In this document: positions 26,401 through 37,000 of the stretch, in pieces
Position numbering within the stretch: position 1 is the stretch's first letter
Layout: every line of letters begins with the position of its first letter
Origin: Amycolatopsis xylanica
GTDB lineage: Bacteria; Actinomycetota; Actinomycetes; Mycobacteriales; Pseudonocardiaceae
Assembly (NCBI RefSeq): GCF_900107045.1
Contig: NZ_FNON01000011.1
Coordinates: forward strand, 248,001-312,000
DNA: 64,000 nt
Direction: 5' to 3'
The notes under the pieces: model-generated
Told to the model about the DNA's origin: nothing
The model's input: only the letters and a program-made list of their open reading frames with translations
Databases searched by the model: none
Position numbers and translations under genes: made by a program

Positions 26401-27099
26401 GGGCTGCAGTTCAGCGGCATGCGGATCCGCGACACCTACGCGGACGGCATCAACCTGAGCAACGGCAGCCGCAACTCCCGCGTGTTCAACTCCTCGTTCC
26501 GCACCACCGGCGACGACGCGCTCGCGGTGTGGGCCAACAAGTACGTGAAGGACCCGTCGACCGACATCGGCCACGACAACGCCTTCACCAACAACACGAT
26601 CCAGCTTCCCTGGCGTGCCAACGGGATCGCGATCTACGGCGGGTACGGGAACAAGATCGAGAACAACCTCGTCTACGACACGATGAACTACCCGGGCATC
26701 ATGCTGGCGACCGATCACGACCCGCTGCCGTTCTCCGGGCAGACACTGATCGCCAACAACGGGCTCTACCGCACGGGCGGCGCGTTCTGGAACGAGGACC
26801 AGGAGTTCGGCGCCATCACGCTGTTCGCGGCCAACCTGGACATCCCGGGTGTCACGATCCGCGACACCGACATCGCCGACTCGACCTATGACGGGATCCA
26901 GTTCAAGACCGGCGGCGGGAACATCCCGGACGTGGCGGTCACGAACGTCCGCATCGACAAGTCGAACAACGGCGCGGGTGTACTCGCGATGAGCGGGGCG
27001 CGCGGCAGCGCGACGCTGACCAACGTGACCATCACCAACTCCGCGAAGGGAGACATCGTCAAGCAGCCCGGCTCGACGTTCGTCCTCACCACCGGCTGA
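23467..27099 (+). CDS. Secreted modular GH87-type alpha-1,3-glucanase (mutanase/mycodextranase-like)
   Basis: A 1210-residue exported protein. Visible modules are: signal peptide (1 to about 35), F5/8 type C carbohydrate-binding domain (45-180), fibronectin type III (182-268), second F5/8 type C (270-410), two CARDB domains (about 415-515 and 520-630), a CBM35/6-like sandwich (635-800) and a C-terminal right-handed beta-helix (800-1210). The helix has the GH87 active-site pattern: Asp 993 in YADGINLSNGS and the pair Asp 1016-1017 in TTGDDALAVWA. GH87 enzymes cut alpha-1,3-glucan, as found in fungal walls. Start ATG 23467 has GAGGA upstream. The family call is from motif reading and could be another beta-helix lyase or glucanase. 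Confidence 0.82.
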   Translation: MHRKQLLSALLAAGLIAAGVSAATAAPSTAPPPAQAAGLVADKTLSASSALPGYPVGNAGDGDQNTYWESTNNAFPQWLQADLGAATAVNRVVLKLPASWGARRQTLGVQASTNGTAFTEVSALAGQDFSPAAGNTVSLTFSTTTTRYLRLNITGNTGWPAAQISEFEVYGPVTGDVQPPSPPSNLAFTEPGGGQIRLTWSAANDNVGVTGYAVYRNNALVTTVAGDALTYTDTQPSTASAEYFVRARDAAGNVSGDSNHVLRAGQGGGTDLARGKPIEASSAAFNFVAANANDGNLATYWESSGYPSTLTVKLGANADVSSVVVKLNPDAVWGPRTQGIEVLGREQSAAGFTSLVAGANYAFNPATNQNSVTIPVTGRIADLQLRFTANSGAPGGQVAELQVVGTPSPNPDLTVTALTWSPASPSETDPITLSATVRNTGTAPAGATSVNFLLGGSVAGTAPVAALASGASATVTTSAGRKAMGSYSASAVVDPAKTIFEQNEDNNSFTASSQLVVSQAPGPDLQVLAVTANPPNPAAGTAVRFTVSVHNRGTTGTGANTVTRVVAGGTTLDTTTAPINAGATASVTTTGTWTATSGGATITATADATGVVAETNETNNSLSQSIVVGRGAAVPWTEYEAEAGRYQGTLLTTDPLRTFGHTNFATESSGRQSVRLTGTGQFVEVTSAAAANSIVVRNSIPDAPNGGGIDATLSLYVNDTFVQKLNLSSKHSWLYGNTDGPEALTNTPQADARRLFDEAHALLPSSYPAGTKFRLQRDASDTASFYIVDLVDLEQVAPPSEKPAECTSITQYGAIPDDGGDDTAAIQRAVTDDQNGVISCVWIPAGQWRQEQKILTDDPENRGQYNQVGISNVSIRGAGMWYSQFYTLTEPQNAHGINHPHEGNFGFDIDNNVQISDIAIFGSGRIRGGPDGAEGGVGLNGRFGKNTKISNVWIEHANVGVWVGRDYDNIPALWGPADGLQFSGMRIRDTYADGINLSNGSRNSRVFNSSFRTTGDDALAVWANKYVKDPSTDIGHDNAFTNNTIQLPWRANGIAIYGGYGNKIENNLVYDTMNYPGIMLATDHDPLPFSGQTLIANNGLYRTGGAFWNEDQEFGAITLFAANLDIPGVTIRDTDIADSTYDGIQFKTGGGNIPDVAVTNVRIDKSNNGAGVLAMSGARGSATLTNVTITNSAKGDIVKQPGSTFVLTTG

Positions 27100-27104
27100 C
27101 AGGG

Positions 27105-27150
27105 GTCGTGAGTGGTACGGCCGGTTCTAACCGGCCGTACCACTCACGAC
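27105..27150. repeat. Family A hairpin (copy A4), perfect 22-bp arms
   Basis: Perfect inverted repeat (27105-27126 with 27129-27150), loop CT, outer core GTCGTGAGTGGTACGG and inner CCGGTTCTAACCGG. It occupies nearly all of the 51 bases between the convergent stop codons of the GH87 gene and the PKD protein gene. This is the clearest case of the element acting as a two-way terminator. Confidence 0.92.
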
Positions 27151-28575
27151 TCAGAACTTGGTCGCGGCGATCAGCTCGTTGTCAGACGGGCGGGCGTCGT
27201 CCTTGTTGTCCAGGGTGGCGACCACCTTGAAGGTCACCTTGCCCGCCGCCGCGTCGGCCGCGGTGTAGGTGTACGCGAACGGGAAGTCGACCTTCCCGGG
27301 CGCCGACACCGCTTGGGTGAGCGCACCGACCTCGGTGAAATAGCCCTCCGGTGTCTGCCTGAGCAGGGTCACCTTGACCGTCTCGCCGTAGCGGGCGTTG
27401 ACGACCGAGACCTTGAGCGGCTTGGTCTGGTCGACGCGGGCGGTCGCGGGCACCGAGAAGCCGGTCAGGCTCACGTCGTGCGTCTCGACCTTCAGCGTCT
27501 TGACACCGGTGCCGGTCCGGCCGTCGTTGGTCGACCCCGTGAACTCGACCTGATACGTACCGTCCACTGTGTACCGGTGCCGGAGTTCCCCGCCGGTGAT
27601 GGGCGCGGAGGTGCCGTCACCGAACCGCACCTCACCGCTGACGAGTGACCTCCCGAGCGGGTCACCCGAAGTCGGCGTGAAGCCGATCTCGCTGTACACC
27701 GACGGACGATCGTTGGTGAAGTATCCGTTGGGCCGCAACGCGGGCGCGGTCGCGATGCGCAGGTCGAACCACGCCGCCCGTTCGGCGGAGTCGGCCACCC
27801 GGATGTAGTAGGCCTGCCCGGCGGTGGCGGTGAACACCGACGCCAGGTGGTTTCCTCCTGGCACGCAGTCCAGTTCGGCGCCGTCCCGGTACACGCTGAT
27901 CGCGGGAGCCTTTCCGAATACCTTCTCCACGCTCACCGACCTCGTGCGCTCCGGCACGTAGCGATACCAGACCGACTGAACGGCCTCGGGATCACAGCTC
28001 GCCGCCGGTTCGCCGGGCTCGGCCGACGCGCGGGTCAGGTCGCCCGTGTACTCCGCGGGCAGCCCGGCTGCCGTCGCGGCCGCGATGGCGTCGTTGGGTT
28101 CGGGTGGCACCGACATGAAGTCGAAGTCGACGGTGCCCGAGCTGCCGAACTCTTCGAACAGCATCACGTGATAGGTCGTGCCCGCCGTGACGTGGAAGGT
28201 GGTGAACGGCGGGCCGTTGTAAGGATTCGTGCACGCGCCGGGCACCTGGGTCAGTGCGCCGCGCTCGCCGGTGTACACCGCGATGAACGGCCCGTACCGG
28301 CCGCTCCCGCGCGAAGTGCGGACGATGCCGTCGGCGGGCGCGGTATAGCGGTACCAGACGCTTCCGGTGACCTGCGTGCTGCACGACGTCGGGTCATCGG
28401 CGGCCGCGACGGTCCCCGCCGTGTTCGCGTTCGTGCGGAACGGCAACGCGGTGATGGCGGTGGCGGTGTCGAAGTCGTCGTTGGACGGCGGGGCGGCGTG
28501 CGCGAATCCGGGCGTCAGCACGGAAATCGCGGCGGCGATGAAGCCGATGACCGCCGTTCTCTTGGACAGCATCAT
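27151..28575 (-). CDS. Secreted PKD-domain protein (paralogue 1)
   Basis: A 474-residue exported protein. The signal peptide ends near residue 28 (LTPGFAHA), and the mature protein begins APPSNDDFDTATAI. Two related beta modules follow (about 30-160 and 165-270), each with a WYRY strand and a GTTYHV/QAYYIRV strand, resembling pre-peptidase C-terminal modules. A PKD-like domain occupies 290-370 (GEVRFGDGTSAPI, TVDGTYQVEFTG). The C-terminal part is a beta-sandwich with the phrase VVNARYGETVKVTL. It is a close paralogue of the upstream gene, sharing module order and many phrases. No enzymatic motif; a surface or adhesive role is conceivable. Confidence 0.8.
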   Translation of the reverse strand: MMLSKRTAVIGFIAAAISVLTPGFAHAAPPSNDDFDTATAITALPFRTNANTAGTVAAADDPTSCSTQVTGSVWYRYTAPADGIVRTSRGSGRYGPFIAVYTGERGALTQVPGACTNPYNGPPFTTFHVTAGTTYHVMLFEEFGSSGTVDFDFMSVPPEPNDAIAAATAAGLPAEYTGDLTRASAEPGEPAASCDPEAVQSVWYRYVPERTRSVSVEKVFGKAPAISVYRDGAELDCVPGGNHLASVFTATAGQAYYIRVADSAERAAWFDLRIATAPALRPNGYFTNDRPSVYSEIGFTPTSGDPLGRSLVSGEVRFGDGTSAPITGGELRHRYTVDGTYQVEFTGSTNDGRTGTGVKTLKVETHDVSLTGFSVPATARVDQTKPLKVSVVNARYGETVKVTLLRQTPEGYFTEVGALTQAVSAPGKVDFPFAYTYTAADAAAGKVTFKVVATLDNKDDARPSDNELIAATKF

Positions 28576-28595
28576 GTTCGTTCCCCCTCGGAAAG

Positions 28596-30080
28596 TCAGT
28601 CCATGACCAAGCTGGCGGCACGCGGTTTGACGGTCGTCGCGATGGCGATCACCTCGTTGTCGACCGGCAGTGCGTCCTGCACCGGGTACTGCAGCTCGGC
28701 CACCGCTCGGAACGTGGCCTTGCCTTTGAGCGCGTCGTCGTTCGTGAACGTGTAGGAGAACGGGAACTGCACTGTGCGGTCCCGCCGCGCGGGCACGGCC
28801 AGCGTCAGCCTGCCGACCTCCTTCCACCACGTCCCGTCGTGCTTGGTCAGTACGACGGTCACCGTTTCGCCGTAGCGCGCGTTCGCCACGGACACCGTGA
28901 TCGGTTTGCTCTGGCCCGCACGCGCGGTGCCCGGGGTGTCGAACCGGGTGATGCCGACGTCGTGCGTGTTCACCGTGACCTGGGTGGTCCGGGTGGCGGT
29001 GCGGCCGTCGGGCGAGGTGGCGCGCATGGTGACCGGATAGACGCCATCGGCGGCGTAGTGGTGGGTGACCCCCTCGGTGCTCGCGGGCGCCTTGGTGCCG
29101 TCACCGAAATCCCAGTCCGCGGAAAGCGGGTTGTCGATCGTCTGCCAGGAATGCGGGGCGAACCGGACGTTGTCGAACACGGTCGGGTTCGACGGCCCCT
29201 GGTCGATCTCCGCCTGGAGCGGGGGCGCCTCGGCCAGGTCCAGCTTGACGGGCTGGTCGTGGTCGCCGGTGACACGGACGTAGTAGGTCGTGCCGGGGTT
29301 CGCGCGGAACACCGCGCGGCTGCCGTACGAGTACGCCTGGCAGGCGACCTGCCGCAGCTCGGGCAGACTGCCACCGGTGTAGACGGTGACGGCCGTGTCG
29401 TACGACTCGGTCTGCGCGGTCACCGAAAGCGCGGGTCCCGCAGTGGTGTAGGCGTACCAGACCGAAGGCTCGGTCTCGTTGTAAACACACGTCGAATCCG
29501 GCTCGTCGGCCTCGAACGAGGCGGTCGAAAGGTCCGGCGTCTTCGTGGCAGGCAGGCTGGAAATGGCCTCGGCCCGCCCGAAGGCGTCGTTGGGAGCGGG
29601 TGCGATGGTGTCCACGGCGAACTTCAGCGCACCACCGGCGACGTCATAGCCGGAGACCTGGAAGTGGTAGGTCGTCCCGGCGGTCGCGGCGAAGGTGATC
29701 TGTGCGTCCTGCCCGCTGTAGCAGCCGTCGCGCACACCCCGCAGCTCGTGGCGCAGGCCGACCAGCGCGGACAGCACGGTCCGGTGGTCGCTGCCCGCGG
29801 TCGTGGCGCGGAGCAGCCCGGTCTCGGTCGCGGTGTAGTGGAACCAGACACTGCCTTCCGCGTTGTAGCCCTGGCACGCGAACGGGTCGTCGCCGCCCTT
29901 GGTGGCTTCGCTGGTGTCCTGCTGCACGCTGAACGGCAGCGCGGTGATCGCCGTCGAGTTGTCGAAGTCGTCGTTGGACGGCGGGGCCGCGTTCGCGACA
30001 CCCGTGGTCAAGACGGCCAGTAAGGCGCTGATCGAGGTGAGCGCGGCGATCCGGCCGCGCGAACGTAAAGACAGCAGCAC
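28596..30080 (-). CDS. Secreted PKD-domain protein (paralogue 2)
   Basis: A 494-residue paralogue of the next gene, 20 bases away on the same strand. Signal peptide ends near residue 31 (TTGVANA), and the mature start APPSNDDFDNSTAI is nearly identical to its neighbour. It has the same two WF/WY-type beta modules, a PKD domain (SADWDFGDGTKAPAS, AADGVYPVTMRA) and a C-terminal sandwich with VANARYGETVTVVL. The start is GTG 30080 after GGGGGACAACA. The pair arose by tandem duplication and is probably one transcript. Function unknown. Confidence 0.8.
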   Translation of the reverse strand: MLLSLRSRGRIAALTSISALLAVLTTGVANAAPPSNDDFDNSTAITALPFSVQQDTSEATKGGDDPFACQGYNAEGSVWFHYTATETGLLRATTAGSDHRTVLSALVGLRHELRGVRDGCYSGQDAQITFAATAGTTYHFQVSGYDVAGGALKFAVDTIAPAPNDAFGRAEAISSLPATKTPDLSTASFEADEPDSTCVYNETEPSVWYAYTTAGPALSVTAQTESYDTAVTVYTGGSLPELRQVACQAYSYGSRAVFRANPGTTYYVRVTGDHDQPVKLDLAEAPPLQAEIDQGPSNPTVFDNVRFAPHSWQTIDNPLSADWDFGDGTKAPASTEGVTHHYAADGVYPVTMRATSPDGRTATRTTQVTVNTHDVGITRFDTPGTARAGQSKPITVSVANARYGETVTVVLTKHDGTWWKEVGRLTLAVPARRDRTVQFPFSYTFTNDDALKGKATFRAVAELQYPVQDALPVDNEVIAIATTVKPRAASLVMD

Positions 30081-30333
30081 TGTTGTCCCCCCATGGACCC
30101 TCTGCCCCCAACCTCGCTGCGGAGGCTACTGAACTGAGCATCGCCGCGTTCCGGCCGAACGCAACCGATCCGGCGTGAAGTTGCGCCGCGTGGCGTAGCG
30201 GTGCCGGCGGCTAGCACAGGTCCCGCCCAGATTCCGCCCAGATCGCTTGCCGCGGAAAAGCGCCCGAAAGCCGGTCCCCGCACGGCTACCATGCGGGCGT
30301 CGGTACGGAAGATCATCAAGGAGAACCACGCTC

Positions 30334-30723
30334 ATGAGGCGCACAGCCGTAGCCATCACCACGCTCGCCCTGCTGGCCGCGACCGCCGGGACCGCGTCCG
30401 CCGCCTACCCCAAGTCGGACTTCGGCGGCGACACCGCCAGCCGGGACGGCGGGACGGTCGACGGCACGTTCACCTGGTACGAGCGCTCGGTCGGGGTGAG
30501 CGGCGCGGTGTTCGACCGCGAACCGGCCGGCAGCACGACCGTGACGTTCAAGTTCTACTCGGGCAGCCGGTTGCTGGACATCCAGACGCGCACCGCGACG
30601 AACGAGGCGAGGAAGTTCGGCTGGACCGAGCCTGGCCCGGCGGGCGGGATCAGCGCCGTCGAGGTCTACCTGTCCTACAAGGGCAGCAACGAGTTCGTGG
30701 CCAAGTTCCCGCGCAAGGTCTAG
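30334..30723 (+). CDS. Small secreted protein, unknown function
   Basis: A 129-residue protein with a clean signal peptide (MRRTAVAITTLALLAATAGT, cut after ASA near residue 23). The mature part is about 105 residues, rich in beta strands and aromatic residues (FTWYERSVGVSGAVFDREPA, VTFKFYSGSRLLDIQTR). No cysteine and no catalytic motif. Start ATG 30334 has AAGGAG eleven bases upstream. Its stop overlaps the opposing response-regulator stop by CTAG. Confidence 0.8.
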   Translation: MRRTAVAITTLALLAATAGTASAAYPKSDFGGDTASRDGGTVDGTFTWYERSVGVSGAVFDREPAGSTTVTFKFYSGSRLLDIQTRTATNEARKFGWTEPGPAGGISAVEVYLSYKGSNEFVAKFPRKV

Positions 30724-31343
30724 CGCCCGAGCGCGTACCTGACCGCGTCGGCGCGCGAGTGGAAACCGGCCTTGGCGAAGAGGTTGTTGATGTGCGTCTT
30801 GACGGTCGCCTCGCTGATCACCAGGCGCGCGGCGATCTCCGGGTTGCGCAGGCCTTCGCCGATCAGGCCGAGGATCTCGCGCTCCCGCGCGGTCAGCGTG
30901 AAGGTCTCCTCCACGCGGGCCGGGCGGCTCGCGAGAGACAGCAGGCGGCGCTGGACCTCGGGGGCGAGCACGGCTTGCCCCGACGCGGCGCTGCGCACGG
31001 CCTGCTCGATCTTGGCGCGGTCGGCTTCCTTGGTCAGGTAGCCGCTCGCGCCCGCGTGCAGCGCGGCGAGGATCGAATCGTCGTCGTCGAACGTGGTGAG
31101 CACGACGATCTGGGTGTCCGGGCTGGCCGCGCGGATGTGGCCGGTGGCCTCGGCGCCGCCCATGACCGGCATGTGCAGGTCCATCAGGACCACGTCGGGG
31201 TGATGCTCGGCGACCGCGGCGACGGCCTCCTTGCCGTTGGTGGCCGTGGCGACCACGTGGATGCCGTCGGCGAGGTCGAGCATCACCGCGAGCGCCTCGC
31301 GGACGGAGGCCTGGTCGTCCACGACGAGCAGGGAGATCGTCAT
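30720..31343 (-). CDS. LuxR/NarL-family response regulator
   Basis: A 207-residue two-domain regulator. The receiver domain has acidic residues in VVDDQ, the phosphoacceptor Asp in VVLMDLHMPV (about residue 54), and Lys in YLTKEAD. The C-terminal GerE-type helix-turn-helix reads LTAREREILGLIGEGLRNPE and EATVKTHINNLFAKAG. It is coupled by ATGA to the upstream histidine kinase. Likely target genes are not evident; the kinase's membrane domain and the neighbouring membrane protein suggest an envelope signal. Confidence 0.95.
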   Translation of the reverse strand: MTISLLVVDDQASVREALAVMLDLADGIHVVATATNGKEAVAAVAEHHPDVVLMDLHMPVMGGAEATGHIRAASPDTQIVVLTTFDDDDSILAALHAGASGYLTKEADRAKIEQAVRSAASGQAVLAPEVQRRLLSLASRPARVEETFTLTAREREILGLIGEGLRNPEIAARLVISEATVKTHINNLFAKAGFHSRADAVRYALGR

Positions 31344-32461
31344 CGGGGCACCTCCAGCTCGACCGTCCAGCCGTCCACAGAGGACGGTCCGGCTCGCAGT
31401 GTGCCACCGAGCAGCGCGACGCGCTCGCGCATCCCCGGCAGGCCCAGCCCGCCGCCGGCGAGCCCTGGGTCGGCGGGCTTGCGGGCGGGGCCGTTCTCGA
31501 TGGTGAGCGAGACGGTTTCGCCCGCGAAGCCCAGTTTCATGGAACGGTCGGCGCCCGGCGCGTGCTTGGCCGCGTTGGTCAGCGCCTCCTGCGCGGCGCG
31601 GATCACCGCGTGCGCGACCTCGCTCGGCACGGGCGACGGCGTCCCGTCGATCTCGAAGGCGACGCCCTCCCCTGTCGCCATGAGTTCCAGTGTCCGCTCC
31701 AGCGGCAGGGTGTCCTCGCGCAGCGCGTGGATCGCGTGCCGGGTTTCGGTGATGCTGTCGACCGCGAGTGCCCTCGCGCGGCGCACGGCCTGGGTGGCTT
31801 CGTCACCGCGTCCCTTGCCGTACAAGGCATCCGCCATGTCCAGCTGCATCGCGATGCCGGACAGTGAGTGCCCGAGCACGTCGTGGATCTCGCGCGCGAT
31901 GCGCCCGCGTTCCAGCAGCGCGGCCTCGCGGGCTTCGGAGCGGACCGCCCGCTCGGCGCTGAGCAGCGCTTCACGCCGTTCGCGGCGGGCGATGCCCATG
32001 TAGACCGGCGCGGCGGCCGCGAACCCGAGCCACCACGGCCATTGCCGGTCGAGCGGGTGGAGCTCGTCGACCAGCAGCACGGCGCCGACCGCGATGAGCG
32101 CGCCCGTGACGGCCACCCCGATCGCCACCCGGGTGCGAAGCCGGGCGCCCGCGCTGCCGCTGGCGACGAACGCGAACGCGGGCGCCAGTGTCGACTGCGC
32201 GACCGCGAGCAGCACGGCCGAGCACACCGCGAACGCCAGCGCGATCGGGAAGGTCGCACTCGGCGGCCACGAGAAGAGCGTGCCGATGGTGATGGCCGAG
32301 ACGACCACCAGCAGCGCGATCGCGAGCGGCGGGGCGATCAGCGGATGCGTGGTGAACTGCACCACCGTCACCACGACCAGCGTGCCCATGATGAAGGGGC
32401 GCAGCCACTCGTCGGTGAACCGGGGCCCGCGCGTCCCCGGCTCCTTCGCGTCGTCGGTCAT
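31340..32461 (-). CDS. DesK/NarX-type sensor histidine kinase
   Basis: A 373-residue kinase. The N-terminal 150 residues form about five or six membrane helices. The dimerisation domain has the HisKA_3 phosphoacceptor in REIHDVLGHSLSGIAMQLDM (about residue 207). The ATPase domain has the N box QEALTNAAKHAPG and the G box GGGLGLPGMRERVALLGG. It phosphorylates the coupled LuxR-type regulator. The gene follows a 180-residue membrane protein gene by 15 bases on the same strand. Confidence 0.95.
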   Translation of the reverse strand: MTDDAKEPGTRGPRFTDEWLRPFIMGTLVVVTVVQFTTHPLIAPPLAIALLVVVSAITIGTLFSWPPSATFPIALAFAVCSAVLLAVAQSTLAPAFAFVASGSAGARLRTRVAIGVAVTGALIAVGAVLLVDELHPLDRQWPWWLGFAAAAPVYMGIARRERREALLSAERAVRSEAREAALLERGRIAREIHDVLGHSLSGIAMQLDMADALYGKGRGDEATQAVRRARALAVDSITETRHAIHALREDTLPLERTLELMATGEGVAFEIDGTPSPVPSEVAHAVIRAAQEALTNAAKHAPGADRSMKLGFAGETVSLTIENGPARKPADPGLAGGGLGLPGMRERVALLGGTLRAGPSSVDGWTVELEVPR

Positions 32462-32476
32462 CGTCGCTCAGCGTAG

Positions 32477-33019
32477 CTAGCCGCGACGGCTCGCGCGCCG
32501 CTGAAGGTCGTCGAGGAACGGCGACCGCTCGTGCGGCGCGCCGTCCTTGCCCGTCTTCCAGACGATCTGGTGGTCCGAGCGCAGTGCCTTCGCCAGCACG
32601 ACGACACCTTCGGCGAGCAGCCCGAGGCCGAGCGACACGAACATCGCGTTGTTCGAATCCGTCCCCTTGTCGAGCGCGGCCAGCAGCGCGCCGGACCCGA
32701 CCTTGACGCCGATGTTGGCCACCCACAGCAGCACGGTCACCCAGGTGTAGCGCATGAAGACGAGGCCGTCCTGGTGATACAGCCGGATGCTCAGCCCGCG
32801 CAGCGCGCCGAGTGCCACGCCGAGCGCGGTGGTCACGACCAGGAACGTCAGCGCGATCCCCGATCGGGTGACCGAGCCGATGTCCGAGAGGCCGATGACC
32901 ACCAGGATCGCCGGCAGCACCAGCATCCGCTTGGCCTCCGCCGGTTGCCCGGCCATCCGCCTGACCAGCACGTAGCCGATGACCGCGACGATGAGCACGA
33001 TCTGCGTGACGCCACTCAT
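32477..33019 (-). CDS. Integral membrane protein, DUF1453/CcdC-like
   Basis: A 180-residue protein with about five hydrophobic helices (VTQIVLIVAVIGYVLVRRM, LVLPAILVVIGLSDI, ALTFLVVTTALGVALGALRG, WVTVLLWVANIGVKVG, MFVSLGLGLLAEGVVVLAKA) and a soluble basic C-terminus. The pattern resembles CcdC/DUF1453 proteins, but I do not claim identity. ATG 33019 follows GGAGGGG. It lies directly upstream of the kinase-regulator pair and may supply or modulate its signal. Confidence 0.75.
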   Translation of the reverse strand: MSGVTQIVLIVAVIGYVLVRRMAGQPAEAKRMLVLPAILVVIGLSDIGSVTRSGIALTFLVVTTALGVALGALRGLSIRLYHQDGLVFMRYTWVTVLLWVANIGVKVGSGALLAALDKGTDSNNAMFVSLGLGLLAEGVVVLAKALRSDHQIVWKTGKDGAPHERSPFLDDLQRRASRRG

Positions 33020-33174
33020 GATGTGTTCCCCTCCAGGGTTTTTCGATGTACCCCGAAGTTAGGTCCGGACCACCGCCCGGGTCTTGAGGCGCACGCCGTA
33101 TCCGCGGGTGGAGATCTTCTCCACCCGGCAGCATGGTCTAGACAACCTGGACGCGCGCCTCTACATTTCGTGAG

Positions 33175-33768
33175 ATGCGCCTTTTCGGTCGTGCGGTGGT
33201 CTCCGTGTTCGCTTGCCTGCTGGCGTTTTCCCTGCCCGGCCCGGCGACGGCGAGTCCTGGCTGCGAGTGCGCGACACCGTCGATCGACCGGCTGCAGCAG
33301 TGGATCGCCAGCGGCGAGGGCACCACCGTCCCGGCCACCGGGAGCCTGCTCGTGCGCGAGCGGGACCGCTACGCCGCCAAGGTGACCTTCCTGAACGCCG
33401 AGTGGCACGTGGTCGTCGTCTGGCTCGGCAACCAGTTCGAGGCGCAGGCGGACCTGGCCAAGTCGTCGGGCTTCTGGATGACCTACAGCGCGACCGACGA
33501 CCTGTACGTCCAGCTGCGGCCCGCGTCGCACTGGAGCGGCGGCGACAAGTGGCTCACCCTCGTCCCGTCGACCGGCGGCAAGCGCGTGACCAAGTTCTTC
33601 AGCTTCTCCCCCGCCCAGTGGACGTTCCTGCCCGAGCTGGGCAAGCCGTCCTACTCGTTCGCTTCGGCGCTGGCAGAGGCACGGGGCTTCGTCTTCGTCG
33701 GCAAGACCCCGAACAAGCTCGACTTCCGGGGTCTGCGCATCGACGGCTACCGGCCACCGTGCCTCTGA
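33175..33768 (+). CDS. Secreted protein of unknown function
   Basis: A 197-residue exported protein. The signal peptide is MRLFGRAVVSVFACLLAFSL, cut near residue 27 (TAS). The mature protein starts with a CEC motif and closes with a Cys (YRPPCL), so one disulfide linking the ends is possible. The middle (AEWHVVVVWLGNQFEAQADL, SSGFWMTYSATDDLYVQLRP) looks like a jelly-roll sandwich of the kind found in carbohydrate-binding proteins. Convergent with the copper ATPase gene, 7 bases apart. Confidence 0.75.
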   Translation: MRLFGRAVVSVFACLLAFSLPGPATASPGCECATPSIDRLQQWIASGEGTTVPATGSLLVRERDRYAAKVTFLNAEWHVVVVWLGNQFEAQADLAKSSGFWMTYSATDDLYVQLRPASHWSGGDKWLTLVPSTGGKRVTKFFSFSPAQWTFLPELGKPSYSFASALAEARGFVFVGKTPNKLDFRGLRIDGYRPPCL

Positions 33769-33775
33769 ACGCCGG

Positions 33776-35985
<2,210 letters not shown>

Positions 35986-35989
<4 letters not shown>

Positions 35990-36858
35990 GACGTCGCCCC
36001 TTCGGCAGGCACGGTGAACTCGGCCGTCCGCACCTTGCCCTCGTGCTGGAAGTCCAGGAACAGCCGGTAAGTGCCCGCCGACGGCACCTCGGCGAAGAAG
36101 GTGACCGACGGCCCGGCCGCCGTCGTGCCGTCGGGGTGCACGTGGAGATACGCCAGATCGCCGCCGCGCAGCGCGACAAGGTGCCCGTAGGCGCCCAGGT
36201 ACGGCTGGAGATCGGTGACCGGCGTGCCGTTCTTGGTGACGGTCAGCGTCACCTTCGAAGCCTTGCCAGGCAACAGTTCCCCGTCGAGCCGCACCTGGTA
36301 ACCCTCCACATCGGACACTCGCGCGGGCTCGTGGGTCACCGGCCGGAAATCGCCGGGCGCGGCGAGGTCGACGCCTAGTGTCGTGGCCTCGTCCCCGGTC
36401 GGCGCGAAGTCGGCGAAGGCCCGGTAGCTGCCCGGCTCGGGCAAGCTCAGCGGGACGCTCCAGGTGCCATCGGCGGCGAGCGACGGGTGCACGTGCTGGA
36501 AGGCCGAGCCGTCGCGCCGCACCACGATGAGGTGCATCAGCTTCTCGTGCTTGAGGTCGTACGCGGTGACCGCGTGCCCGTCACGACCGGTCACGCGGAA
36601 GGAGAAAGTGCTGGTCACACCCGGCGTCAGCGTCGTGACGGCAGGCGTGAAGGTGTAGCCGCCCGTCGACGACGCCAGCCCGCCGGGCAGATCGTCACTG
36701 GGTGCTTCGGTGGTGTGGGCGTCCCCATGCCCGGCTTCCTCGGTGTGCGCCCCGGCTTCGCCTTCGAAGGGACCGACGGCGGCTCCCACCGCCCACGCAC
36801 CCCCGGCGATCAACGCGAGCGCCACCCCGTAGGCGGAGAGCTTCGCTGCTGTCTGCAT
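35986..36858 (-). CDS. Secreted His-rich copper-associated protein
   Basis: A 290-residue protein with an N-terminal hydrophobic segment (ALALIAGGAWAVGAAVG) followed by a histidine-rich stretch (HTEEAGHGDAHTTE). Two repeated beta-sandwich modules contain the same metal-type motif: FQHVHPSLAADGTW and YLHVHPDGTTAAG. It is the first gene of the copper operon and overlaps copA by ATGA. Binding of copper outside the membrane is a reasonable inference from the repeated HVHP and the context; no close named family is claimed. Confidence 0.8.
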
Positions 36859-36886
36859 TCCACGTCCTCTCGACCCTGCGAAGATA

Positions 36887-36901
36887 TACCCATAGGGGGT
36901 A
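36887..36901. promoter_or_regulatory. CsoR-like copper operator
   Basis: TACCCATAGGGGGTA is a G-tract/C-tract inverted repeat 28 bases upstream of the copper operon start. A second related half, TACCCCCGTA, lies at 36921-36930. Actinobacterial CsoR repressors bind GC-tract dyads of this form, but no csoR gene is in the window. Its place between the divergent copper operon and the OmpR-type regulator gene means it could affect both. Confidence 0.65.
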
Positions 36902-37000
36902 CCCGTGTCAACGAGATCTATACCCCCGTACCGTATTGGCCGAGGTATCCATAGTGGACGACGAATGGGTTACCGGCCGGTCTGCTGGCATGATCGCCGC

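Noticed and set aside
24871..26718. Leftward open frame of 615 codons opposite the GH87 gene
   Set aside because: Low-complexity Val/Arg/Asp composition and antisense to well-defined F5/8C, CARDB and beta-helix domains.
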